64,000 nucleotides of DNA. It comes from Pollutimonas sp036675275. GTDB lineage: Bacteria; Pseudomonadota; Gammaproteobacteria; Burkholderiales; Burkholderiaceae_B. This document shows, piece after piece, positions 16,871 through 25,151 of this stretch (positions within the stretch are counted from its first letter, which is position 1; the number at the start of each line of letters is the position of its first letter). The DNA is taken from NCBI GenBank assembly GCA_036675275.1, contig JAKFFG010000025.1, positions 62,001-126,000 of the forward strand, read 5' to 3'. Position numbers and translations under genes: made by a program. Below the pieces are notes generated by a model, which saw only the letters and a list, made by a program, of their open reading frames with translations, was not told the origin of the DNA and ran no database searches.

Positions 16871-17857
16871 CTACTTCTCTATCTTGATATTTGCGCGCTG
16901 AATCAGCTCTTGGTTCTGATCCAGTTCAGTTTTGATTTTTTCGACAAAACCTTCGGGACTTTGCGTCAGGACGTTGCCTTGCGCCATCAGTTTCTGCTGG
17001 ATTTTCGGGTCCTTTGCGACTGCCGCAATCTCTGTGTTGAGACGATCAACGATCTCTTTCGGCGTTCCGGCAGGTGCAAATGTGCCTACCCAGAATGAAA
17101 TATCAAAATCGGGATAGCCTTGTTCGGCCACCGACGGGACATCGGGCAGATCGCGCCAGCGCTCTTTGGTCGATACCGCCAGGGGCTTGAGCTTGCCCGA
17201 TTTCATTAATGGCACACCCGAGAGCGTATCGAACCCGTAATCGATGTCGCCCGCCAATAGAGCGGCTTCCATGGGCGCCGCCCCGCGATAAGGCACGTGC
17301 ACCATCTCGGTTTTGGACATCGATGCGAGCTGCGCGCCGGCCAGATGCATCAGATTGCCATTTCCGGCCGATCCGTAAGTGATGCGGCCCGGGTCCTTGC
17401 TTGCTGCCTCCACCAGCTCCTTCAATGAGGAAATCGATGACATGCGCTTGTTTTCTGGATTGATCGCCAGCACAAACGGCACAGAAACCACCGTGGATAT
17501 GGGCGCGAAATTTTTCAATGGATGGTATTGCAGATCCGAGTAGAGCAAGGGATTGACAGTGATCGAACTGGAATTGCTAACCAGAAGCGTATAGCCGTCG
17601 GGCTTGGCCTGAGCCACGGTACGCGCCGCAATCGCGCCGTTGGCGCCTGTTTTGTTGTCAACCACGAAGGTCGTTCCCATGCGCTGGGACAACCCTTCCC
17701 CAATAATGCGCGCTACGGTGTCGATGGTGCTTCCAGGACTGAAACCTACAACGAGTTTTACCGGTTGGTTTGGATAGTCGGCTGCGTGCGCCGTGACACC
17801 TATCCCGGCCAATGCTGCGAACAAGCTTGTAACGGCGATTTTCTTGAATAATTTCAT
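16871..17857 (-). CDS. Bug-family (TctC-like) tripartite tricarboxylate transporter receptor
   Basis: Periplasmic solute-binding protein of 328 residues. It has a signal peptide (MKLFKKIAVTSLFAALAGIG..AHA), then YPNQPVKLVVGFSPGSTIDTVAR, DNKTGANGAIAAR, VPYRGAAPMEAALLAGDIDYG and FAPAGTPKEIVDRLN, all diagnostic of Bug proteins that bind carboxylates or amides. ATG 17857 has AGGAG 7 nt upstream; an ATG 18 nt earlier has no clear SD. It heads the leftward carboxylase operon, so it probably captures that pathway's substrate. No TctA/TctB membrane partners are nearby, which is common for this family. Confidence 0.93.
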   Translation of the reverse strand: MKLFKKIAVTSLFAALAGIGVTAHAADYPNQPVKLVVGFSPGSTIDTVARIIGEGLSQRMGTTFVVDNKTGANGAIAARTVAQAKPDGYTLLVSNSSSITVNPLLYSDLQYHPLKNFAPISTVVSVPFVLAINPENKRMSSISSLKELVEAASKDPGRITYGSAGNGNLMHLAGAQLASMSKTEMVHVPYRGAAPMEAALLAGDIDYGFDTLSGVPLMKSGKLKPLAVSTKERWRDLPDVPSVAEQGYPDFDISFWVGTFAPAGTPKEIVDRLNTEIAAVAKDPKIQQKLMAQGNVLTQSPEGFVEKIKTELDQNQELIQRANIKIEK

Positions 17858-17900
17858 TCTTGTCTCCTGCCTCATGCAAAGGTTCGTTGATATTTATAAT

Positions 17901-17921
17901 ATGTTCTGATAGACAGAACAT
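17901..17921. promoter_or_regulatory. Perfect inverted repeat upstream of the carboxylase operon (candidate operator)
   Basis: ATGTTCTG (17901-17908) and CAGAACAT (17914-17921) form an 8-bp dyad with a 5-bp centre, in an AT-rich patch 44 bp upstream of the Bug ATG. The size suits a dimeric repressor or activator. No regulator gene is adjacent, so its ligand is unknown. Confidence 0.5.
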
Positions 17922-18080
17922 TCGTTCCATTTTATAGGTCACATCAACACATTGTCAATAAAGTGAGGCGATCGGACGCCGCCTATTTGTGGATAAGGAT
18001 TACGGCAGTGTCTAAGATGGGCCGGACGCTAGCGAGCGCCGATCGTTTGACCTAACCGGCGCGAAGGCGGAGTATCATGC

Positions 18081-19274
18081 ATGCTCCAGCACCGAAAATT
18101 TCCAATGCCGTTCAAACGAAAAGCTCCTGTTCAGGCGTCCTCACTCACGGGAAGCCGAAAAGTAATCGGCACACGCTTGCACGCAACTCGCAGAGGGTCA
18201 GCAAGACACCTGCTGACTCGCTCTCAGCTGCAAGAAAGCATGATCGTGGCCACGCCTCCACCGCTACGCAATGCCTGTGTCGCCGGCTTCCAGGCGGCAA
18301 TCACCATACTGATCGCGCTTGCCGTGACGCATCTGTCGCCCTGGCCGCAGCTGGTCGGCTTCCCCGCTCTGGGCGCCCTGGCCGCATTATTCGGACGTTA
18401 CGCATCGCTGCAACGGCGCAGGCGTATCGTGTTCATCTGCGGCGCCCTTTTGACGGCAGGCGTTCTTGTTCCCTCATTGGTTTCGTTCGCCGGAGCCAGC
18501 TCTGTGGCAATGGTGCTCGTGCTGGCGCTGAGCGCCGGGGTATTCACCATAGCGGTCTCAACCTGGGGATTGGGCGGACCGGGGGCCGTCATTTTCGTGT
18601 TCGCGGCGGGTGCGGTGATGGGCCCGGTCGACGCATGGCAGACTGTGATCGAGCGTACTGTGGCGACCGGATCCGGAGCGCTGCTTGCCTTTTTAATATG
18701 CACATTGACGGATCGCCTGCGGTCACACGAAGCCGCGAGTACAGCAATTCCGGCCGTAAAGCCGCCCCCGATGCCGCACCAACTGGTTGTCGCCGGAAGG
18801 ATTACCTTGGGTGCCGCCATCGCGGCGGGCATTTCCCATGCGGCTGGCTGGCATTATCCGGCATGGGCCGCCATAGGCGCCACGGCCGTGATGCAAGGGA
18901 CGCACCTGCATGTGACCATGAATCGTTCTTTACAGCGCATGGCGGGGACGGTTGCAGGCGCCTGTATCGTATGGGCCATCCTGGCACAGGACCCGGATTT
19001 CTGGGTCATGGCCGCGGCCATCGTTCTTTTCCAGTTCATCACCGAAGTCGTCATTGGCTATAACTACGCCCTGGGGCAGATCACGATCACTCCGATGGCC
19101 TTGCTGATGACTCACCTGGCGTCGCCTGTGGCCGCGTCCAACATGCCGGTCGAGCGTGTACTTGACACCATTGTGGGCGCGGCACTGGGTATTGTGTTTG
19201 CCTTGATTTTTTCCACCGTGGATGATCGGGCCTATTTGGCCAGGCGCCGCGCCAAAATGCGGGCCCGGCGTTAA
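18081..19274 (+). CDS. FUSC-family (fusaric-acid-resistance-like) inner-membrane protein
   Basis: A 397-residue protein with a basic N-terminus of about 60 residues and two blocks of hydrophobic helices. The first (about 70-215) includes AAITILIALAVTHLSPWPQLVGFPALGA; the second (about 235-380) includes LGAAIAAGISHAAGW and GTVAGACIVWAIL. The repeat of two similar helical halves fits FUSC / aromatic-acid exporter-like membrane proteins. ATG 18081 has GGAG 8 nt upstream; ATG 18240, just before the first hydrophobic segment, is the main alternative. It stands alone, diverging from the carboxylase operon across about 220 bp. Substrate unknown. Confidence 0.7.
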   Translation: MLQHRKFPMPFKRKAPVQASSLTGSRKVIGTRLHATRRGSARHLLTRSQLQESMIVATPPPLRNACVAGFQAAITILIALAVTHLSPWPQLVGFPALGALAALFGRYASLQRRRRIVFICGALLTAGVLVPSLVSFAGASSVAMVLVLALSAGVFTIAVSTWGLGGPGAVIFVFAAGAVMGPVDAWQTVIERTVATGSGALLAFLICTLTDRLRSHEAASTAIPAVKPPPMPHQLVVAGRITLGAAIAAGISHAAGWHYPAWAAIGATAVMQGTHLHVTMNRSLQRMAGTVAGACIVWAILAQDPDFWVMAAAIVLFQFITEVVIGYNYALGQITITPMALLMTHLASPVAASNMPVERVLDTIVGAALGIVFALIFSTVDDRAYLARRRAKMRARR

Positions 19275-19310
19275 ACAGATATAAACACGCTGTAGTTTCC
19301 CAGGCCCCGC

Positions 19311-19826
19311 CTACCCTAAAACGCCATCGAGCAAGAGGTAGCCGGGCAGCCAACCGGTCAGGATGCCCTGAAGAATGGCCAAGACTCCAGTCACCCTCGC
19401 GATGGGCTTCTGCATAGCCAGCAGCAGAAAGAACAAGAACCAGAGTATGGCCCATGCCGCCCAGTTCAAGCCCAACCAGATCGCCCAACCCGTGGTCGCG
19501 TCTTGCAGCGTGGCCAGAGAAACGGGGATGATAGTGATTGCGACAAAAAGACTGAACCACCCCAAACCGCGGCCATCCGCGCCGTTGAACCGGTTGAATG
19601 CCACCCATAGATAGGTGAACGAGAACAATAGCGTAAGCGCTGCCGCCTGGATGGAACCGGCATCGGCCCCGGGTCCGAAGGCAAGTTGCAATGCGACCAG
19701 CAGGGTCACCCCTCCTGAAAAGACGTTGATGACCCATATCTCCTTGTCACCAATGCGATTGAGCAACCACAGCCCATTGAGACTGAGCACGGCACCGACA
19801 TAAAGAAGAGCAAGACCTAAGAGCAT
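19311..19826 (-). CDS. amiS: AmiS/UreI-family amide or urea channel
   Basis: A 171-residue inner-membrane protein with six hydrophobic helices. The family segments are LLGLALLYVGAVLSLNGLWLL, INVFSGGVTLLVALQL, TLLFSFTYLWVAFN, and GWAIWLGLNWAAWAILWFLFF near the C-terminus. AmiS and UreI proteins let short amides or urea pass the membrane. Here it is the third gene of fmdA-fmdB-amiS, so formamide or a related amide is the probable solute. ATG 19826; the gap to fmdB is 34 bp. Confidence 0.88.
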   Translation of the reverse strand: MLLGLALLYVGAVLSLNGLWLLNRIGDKEIWVINVFSGGVTLLVALQLAFGPGADAGSIQAAALTLLFSFTYLWVAFNRFNGADGRGLGWFSLFVAITIIPVSLATLQDATTGWAIWLGLNWAAWAILWFLFFLLLAMQKPIARVTGVLAILQGILTGWLPGYLLLDGVLG

Positions 19827-19860
19827 GGTGACTCCTTTGTTTCTTGAGTTCAGATGATTT

Positions 19861-20205
19861 TTAGTGGCTGATCATCCAGGGACGTTTATCGGGAAAAGAT
19901 CTTGCCTCGTTGGCGCCGACCGAAGCCGCCTCGGCCGTCTTGGCCGATGAGCAGCACCTGCACCCGGAAGAATGCAATTTATTGGCGTAAGCTTTGGAGC
20001 TTACCGGCTCGTGCGATGCTTTCTCGTTTACAGCCATGGCGTGTCGCCTTTCGCCTCCCATGATGGCCAGCCGTGGCGCGTTAAGAAGAAGCCGCAATGA
20101 CGGTAAAGTGCAACGGGGGCAGCCCACAGCAGCATTACGCGCAGCAATACTGCTGAACGCCTCGAACGGACCGCACTCTTTGCAAACGTAATCGTATGTG
20201 GGCAT
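19861..20205 (-). CDS. fmdB: FmdB-type zinc-ribbon regulatory protein
   Basis: A 114-residue protein opening with MPTYDYVCKECG and GCPRC, the CxxC pairs of the FmdB zinc ribbon, followed by a basic stretch and a second cysteine cluster (SGCRCC) near residue 80. FmdB was first described with formamidase in Methylophilus and is thought to be regulatory. ATG 20205 has AGGAG six nucleotides upstream; the ATG at 20211 overlaps the SD and is rejected. It lies 12 bp after fmdA. Confidence 0.88.
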   Translation of the reverse strand: MPTYDYVCKECGPFEAFSSIAARNAAVGCPRCTLPSLRLLLNAPRLAIMGGERRHAMAVNEKASHEPVSSKAYANKLHSSGCRCCSSAKTAEAASVGANEARSFPDKRPWMISH

Positions 20206-20217
20206 GATCATCTCCTG

Positions 20218-21447
20218 TCAAAGATCGGGGGAAAGAGGCATGTCCGAGCTATCGAACTTCTGCGCCACGGGACCGGCGGATCCAGGGTTGATGTCAAAAT
20301 CAAAGATTTGGGTCGGCAACCACAATGTGGCGCAAGAGTTTGGAATATCGACAACTCCGCTGATATGCCCCTGAACCGGCGCCGTTCCAAGGATGGAGTA
20401 CGCCTGCGCGCGGCTATAGCCGAATTTGGTCAAGTACTCAATGGCATTCAGGCACGCCTGCCGATAGGCCACGTTCACATCGAGATAATGCTGTTTGCCT
20501 TGCTCGTCGACCGAGATCCCTTCGAAGATCAGGTAGTCGTTATAGTGCGGCGTGATGGGACTGGGCTTGAATATGGGATTCTTGATACCGTATGCGGCCA
20601 TGCCGCCCTTGATTACCGAAACTCGCATGTGAACCCAGCCGGCCATTTCAATGGCGCCGCAAAAGGTGATTTCGCCATCGCCCTGGCTGAAGTGCAAATC
20701 GCCCACCGATAAACCGCCCCCATCGACATAGACGGGGAAAAAGATTTTTGATCCCCGCGACAGGTCTTTGATATCGCAGTTGCCGCCATGTTCCCGCGGC
20801 GGCACGGTGCGTGCGCCCTCGGCAGCAGCCTTGTCTCTTTGCGTCCCGGTAAGCTTGCCCATGTGCGCCGTTTTCTCGAATGGCGCGTTGGCGAGCGGCG
20901 GCACGCGGTCGGGATTGGTTGCAATAAGCCCGACTTCACGTTCATTCCAGTCTGCCAGCAGCTTGGGATCCGGCAGACACCCGATCAGGCCGGGATGAAT
21001 CAAGCCCGCGAAGTTGACGCCGGGGACATGGCGCGATGAGGTGAACATTCCCTTGAAATCCCAGATCGACTTCTGAGCTTCGGGGAAATGATCGGTCAGG
21101 AAACCGCCGCCGTTCTTCTTCGAGAAGAATCCATTGAAGCCCCACATCGAGTCGGACTTGGCGCCTATATCGAGGAGCTCGACAACCAGCAGGTCGCCTG
21201 GCTCGGCGCCGCGCACACCAACGGGGCCCGTAAGAAAATGAACGATGGTCAGATCGATATCCCGAACGTCGTCCGCGCTATCGTTGTTCTTGATGTATCC
21301 GCCTGTCCAGTCGTACGTTTCAAGAATAAAGTCATCACCCGGCTTGACCCATGCGGCCATCGGAATGTCGGGATGCCAGCGATTGTGGACGTTTTCGTTT
21401 TCATACGGCGATTGATTCAAATCGACTTTAATCAGTGTTTCGGCCAT
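20218..21447 (-). CDS. fmdA: Formamidase (acetamidase/formamidase family)
   Basis: Cytoplasmic hydrolase of 409 residues that converts formamide to formate and ammonia. Length and motifs are typical of FmdA: NRWHPDIPMAAWVKPGD, the GGNCDIKDLSRGSKIFFPVYVDG core, GDLHFSQGDGEITFCGAIEMAG, and the C-terminal GVVDIPNSCATLWLPT. Acetamide and other short amides are possible substrates. It heads the fmdA-fmdB-amiS operon and diverges from a permease-type sensor kinase across 317 bp containing several dyads, suggesting amide-inducible control. Confidence 0.95.
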   Translation of the reverse strand: MAETLIKVDLNQSPYENENVHNRWHPDIPMAAWVKPGDDFILETYDWTGGYIKNNDSADDVRDIDLTIVHFLTGPVGVRGAEPGDLLVVELLDIGAKSDSMWGFNGFFSKKNGGGFLTDHFPEAQKSIWDFKGMFTSSRHVPGVNFAGLIHPGLIGCLPDPKLLADWNEREVGLIATNPDRVPPLANAPFEKTAHMGKLTGTQRDKAAAEGARTVPPREHGGNCDIKDLSRGSKIFFPVYVDGGGLSVGDLHFSQGDGEITFCGAIEMAGWVHMRVSVIKGGMAAYGIKNPIFKPSPITPHYNDYLIFEGISVDEQGKQHYLDVNVAYRQACLNAIEYLTKFGYSRAQAYSILGTAPVQGHISGVVDIPNSCATLWLPTQIFDFDINPGSAGPVAQKFDSSDMPLSPDL

Positions 21448-21518
21448 GGTGATTTCCTCTCGAGTTTACGTTTGTGTGGATGTAACCCGGAGCTCCCAAC
21501 GTTCACTATCCGGCCGTA

Positions 21519-21534
21519 TTTGCAACATTGCAAA
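21519..21534. promoter_or_regulatory. Inverted repeat in the fmdA / sensor-kinase intergenic region
   Basis: TTTGCAA-CA-TTGCAAA is a 7-bp perfect dyad 72 bp upstream of the fmdA ATG. It is a candidate site for the LuxR-type response regulator encoded downstream of the sensor kinase. Confidence 0.45.
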
Positions 21535-21593
21535 ATCGCCTGGATATCGAGCTTCCTGGTGAGAATCATGTAGGCCAGGCACCTTAACTCCAA

Positions 21594-21609
21594 TACGTTA
21601 ATTAACGTA
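21594..21609. promoter_or_regulatory. Perfect 16-bp palindrome in the fmdA / sensor-kinase region
   Basis: TACGTTAATTAACGTA reads identically on both strands. It lies midway between the divergent start codons of fmdA and the sensor kinase, a natural place for a shared operator. The protein that binds it is unknown. Confidence 0.5.
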
Positions 21610-21613
21610 CAAA

Positions 21614-21630
21614 CATGCGCGCGGCGCATG
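21614..21630. repeat. GC-rich inverted repeat next to the palindrome
   Basis: CATGCGC-GCG-GCGCATG, a 7-bp perfect dyad, starts 4 bp after the 16-bp palindrome. It could be an operator half of a larger site or a hairpin in the sensor mRNA leader. The rest of the 21448-21764 gap shows no gene. Confidence 0.4.
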
Positions 21631-21764
21631 GCCGGGCGAGGGTAAATCGCCTTGCGCAAAAAATTCAATTCAGGTAATTTGGCTGCGCGAACTTGACACT
21701 CCAGCAATGTCACTACGCACCTCACAGCGGCCGATAGAATAAGTTCCTATTCCATGCGCAGCCA

Positions 21765-24700
21765 ATGCCTCCACAAAAAATTTTCCGTATTCGACGCGAA
21801 TACAACCGATGGGTTGCCAATGAGTCAATAGAAGATTATGCGTTGCGTTACACGCCACGAAGCTTTCGCAAGTGGTCGGAATGGCGTGTCGGCAACACGG
21901 CTCTTGGCGCCGCCTCCTTCCTCGCACTCGAGGCGATAGGCGCAGCCATGGCATTGAGTTATGGTTTTTCAAATACGCTCTGGGCCATCCTGATCGTAGC
22001 GCTCATCACGTTCCTGACCGGCCTGCCTATCAGTTACTACGCGGCGCGATACAACATCGACATGGATCTGCTTACGCGCGGCGCCGGCTTCGGGTACATG
22101 GGGTCCACCATCAGCTCGCTGGTCTATGCGAGCTTTACGATCATCTTCTATGCGCTCGAGGCGGCCATTATGGCCGTGGCCTTGCAAATGTGGATTCCCT
22201 GGCCGCTCAGCGTCTGGTACATCATTTGCGCCCTTGTCATCGTGCCCTTCGTTGCGCGTGGAGTCACCCTTATTTCCCGCCTGCAGATCTGGAGTCAGCC
22301 TTTATGGGTGGTGTTGTTGATAACCCCTTATGCCGCCATTCTGTGGAAACAGCCGGAAGCCTATTCGGCGTTCACCCAGTTCGCCGGAACAATCTCAAAA
22401 AGCAGTCAATTCGATCCGGTCATGTTTGGCGTAGCCGCCACGGCGGCCTTTTCTCTCGTTGCGCAAATCGGTGAACAAGTCGACTTTCTGCGATTCCTTC
22501 CAGAACGGAACAAGGCCAACAGAACAAAATGGTGGGCCGCAGTTATATTGGCCGGGCCGGGGTGGATCGTGCCGGGCGCACTCAAGATGCTGGGAGGCGC
22601 CTTCCTGGCGCATCTGGTGTTCGAATCGGGAAGATCGGCCACCAGTGCGCTGGAACCGACACAGATGTATCTACTGGGTTTTTCATTCGCCTTCAGCGAT
22701 CCGAAATGGATTTTTGCCGTAACCCTGCTCTTTATATTGGTGTCCCAGGTCAAAATAAATCTGGTCAATGCCTATGCAGGTTCGTTGGCCTGGTCGAATT
22801 TTTTTGCGCGACTAACGCACAGCCATCCCGGACGAGTCGTTTGGCTGGTCTTCAATTGTCTGCTGGCCCTGCTGCTGATGAACCTTGGAGTGTTCGAAGC
22901 GCTGGAGAATGTGCTGGGTCTCTACAGCAACGTCGCCGTAGCCTGGGTGAGCGTGCTTGTGGCCGACCTCGTGATCAACAAGCCGCTGGGCCTGAGCCCG
23001 AAAGGTATCGAATTCAAGCGTGCCCATCTCTACGACATCAATCCGGTGGGCCTGGGCACGATGCTCTTGGCCGCAATGGCCGGCATTGCGGCATTTTCAG
23101 GGCTGTTCGGTCCGGAATTCGCCGCATTCTCGCCTTTCATCACCATGGGCGTATCATTTCTGCTCTCCCCCTTGCTGGCACGGCTGACACGCGGCCGCTA
23201 TTATCTTGCGCGGGAAACAGCGGCGGCCGGCGAACCGGCCGCCGGTTCGCCGGGGCACATGACTCCATGCACTGTGTGCGAGAACAGCTTTGAGTCCGAA
23301 GATATGGCGCACTGCCCTGTCTACGAGTCGACTATCTGCTCACTGTGCTGCACGCTAGAATCGCGCTGTCGCGATCAGTGTAAAAAGCAATCACGAACCG
23401 CAGAACAGGCACAGCAACTGTTGTCCAGGCTTTTGCCTGCTTCGCTATCGCATTTCGCCAGCCACAGGGTCAGCCGTTACATAGTGATCATGCTGACGCT
23501 GTGCACACTGGCAGCCATGGCGCTGGGGCTGCTCTATACCCATCAATTGGCGATTGCAACGACACTCCAGGCTCGCGAACTGACCGGCGGAGTTTTCATC
23601 AAGATATCCGGCGTATTGCTTATTATCATCGCGGTATCAAGCTGGCTGATAGTATTAGGAAGCGAAGGCAGGCATTTGGCTCAGGACGACCTGAACCGGC
23701 AGAACGAACTACTGCTGCGCGAGATCCAGGCTCACGAGCGCACGGATGCAGCGCTGCAAAAAGCCAAGGAAGCCGCTGAAGCCGCAAACCAGGCCAAGAC
23801 CCGCTACGTGGCCGGCATATCTCACGAATTGCGTACCCCGCTCAACAGCATTCTGGGCTACTCGCAAATCCTCCTCAAAGGCGAACTGCTTGAATCCGCT
23901 CCTCGGGCCGCCATACAGACCATCCAGCGTAGCGGCGAACACCTGCTCGGACTGGTGGACGAATTGCTGGACCTGGCACGCATCGAGGCTGACCGGGTAC
24001 GGCTGGAAATGGCGCCCGTGTCGCTCAGTGAACTTCTCGACGAGATATTGCTTATGGTCCGTCCACAAGCGCAAGCCAAAGGTCTGGCACTGTTTCATAC
24101 CCGCAGCGGGGAAGTCCCACCTTACGTATTGGCCGACAGCAAGCGGCTACGGCAAATTTTGATCAATCTGCTGACGAACGCCTTGCGTTTTACCGATGAG
24201 GGGTGGGTGAAACTCCACGTAGAGTGCAGTCCGGGTTCGATATCGTTTGAGGTTGTCGACACGGGCATAGGCGTTGCCGAGCAAGACATGCATCGAATCT
24301 TCCAGCCTTTCGAACGTGGTGCAGTCGGCCGCCTGCGGGGCGAACCAGGTGCGGGACTGGGGCTCACCATTACCCAAAAACTGGTTCAGTTGATGAGCGG
24401 CACCTTAAACCTGCAGAGCACCCCCGGCAAAGGCAGCTCATTCGTGGTCAAGTTGCCCGCGATCCAGACAGACGCAGGCGAACAAACCTTGCACCGAGAT
24501 GTCATAGGACATGTCGGTACCCCGCGCAGCTTGCTTGTCGTCGATGATCAAGCGGTGCAACGGCATATGCTGACCGACATGCTGGCACACCTGGGCTTTC
24601 AAGTCCGGGAGGCCGCCAGCGGCGAAGAGTGCATTGAAGCCGTAAAGGCGTTCTCGGTAGACGCCATCCTGCTGGACATCGGCATGGACGGGCTCGACGG

Positions 24701-25151
24701 GTGGGAAACCGCAAGACACCTGCGTACCGTCAGCCGTGTAGAGATGCCTATTATTTTCGTTTCAGCCTGCATATTCGAGAACGCCGACGAGAAATTCCGC
24801 CAGTTGGGATGTCAGGGACTCATTGCTAAGCCAGTCATCGAATCCGAGCTGATGCTGGCTTTGCGAAACCAGTTGGACGTGGAATGGATCTATGCAGATG
24901 CCTCCTCCCGGAAACAAGTTTTCAATATGGCGACGCGCCTGGCGTTTCACGGAGACACGCTGACTCAGCTATTGCAACTGACGCGCATGGGGCACATAAG
25001 CGGGTTGCGCAGCGCAATCGAGCATATTGCCGCGACAGAGCCGGAGCTTGCCGAATCCTGCCGGAATGCGAAACAGCTCCTCGATCAATTCGAACTTGGC
25101 GCGCTGGAACACGCCTTACTGGAGAACGAGCGTGATCTATCCCTTGTCTAG
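21765..25151 (+). CDS. NCS1-permease / histidine kinase / receiver fusion (transporter-like hybrid sensor)
   Basis: An 1128-residue hybrid sensor. Residues 35-475 form about 12 helices of an NCS1 (purine/cytosine permease-like) transporter, including GLPISYYAARYNIDMDLLTRG at 86-106. A cysteine-rich linker follows (C502, C505, C517, C525, C528, C529, C535, C539), then two extra helices (about 572-592 and 609-632), a coiled coil, and HisKA with H687 in GISHELRTPL. HATPase_c has N-box NLLTN (801-805) and GAGLGLTIT. A receiver ends the kinase part, with D971 and K1022, and about 90 helical residues follow. It diverges from fmdA and overlaps a response-regulator gene by 20 bp. Inference: it senses, and may transport, amides or related nitrogen compounds and controls the fmd operon. 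The SD is weak. Confidence 0.9.
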   Translation: MPPQKIFRIRREYNRWVANESIEDYALRYTPRSFRKWSEWRVGNTALGAASFLALEAIGAAMALSYGFSNTLWAILIVALITFLTGLPISYYAARYNIDMDLLTRGAGFGYMGSTISSLVYASFTIIFYALEAAIMAVALQMWIPWPLSVWYIICALVIVPFVARGVTLISRLQIWSQPLWVVLLITPYAAILWKQPEAYSAFTQFAGTISKSSQFDPVMFGVAATAAFSLVAQIGEQVDFLRFLPERNKANRTKWWAAVILAGPGWIVPGALKMLGGAFLAHLVFESGRSATSALEPTQMYLLGFSFAFSDPKWIFAVTLLFILVSQVKINLVNAYAGSLAWSNFFARLTHSHPGRVVWLVFNCLLALLLMNLGVFEALENVLGLYSNVAVAWVSVLVADLVINKPLGLSPKGIEFKRAHLYDINPVGLGTMLLAAMAGIAAFSGLFGPEFAAFSPFITMGVSFLLSPLLARLTRGRYYLARETAAAGEPAAGSPGHMTPCTVCENSFESEDMAHCPVYESTICSLCCTLESRCRDQCKKQSRTAEQAQQLLSRLLPASLSHFASHRVSRYIVIMLTLCTLAAMALGLLYTHQLAIATTLQARELTGGVFIKISGVLLIIIAVSSWLIVLGSEGRHLAQDDLNRQNELLLREIQAHERTDAALQKAKEAAEAANQAKTRYVAGISHELRTPLNSILGYSQILLKGELLESAPRAAIQTIQRSGEHLLGLVDELLDLARIEADRVRLEMAPVSLSELLDEILLMVRPQAQAKGLALFHTRSGEVPPYVLADSKRLRQILINLLTNALRFTDEGWVKLHVECSPGSISFEVVDTGIGVAEQDMHRIFQPFERGAVGRLRGEPGAGLGLTITQKLVQLMSGTLNLQSTPGKGSSFVVKLPAIQTDAGEQTLHRDVIGHVGTPRSLLVVDDQAVQRHMLTDMLAHLGFQVREAASGEECIEAVKAFSVDAILLDIGMDGLDGWETARHLRTVSRVEMPIIFVSACIFENADEKFRQLGCQGLIAKPVIESELMLALRNQLDVEWIYADASSRKQVFNMATRLAFHGDTLTQLLQLTRMGHISGLRSAIEHIAATEPELAESCRNAKQLLDQFELGALEHALLENERDLSLV

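Noticed and set aside
18077..19063. Alternative frame at 18077 overlapping the FUSC-family gene
   Set aside because: Its translation is Arg/Gly/His-rich with no hydrophobic helices, whereas the frame from 18081 gives a coherent membrane protein.
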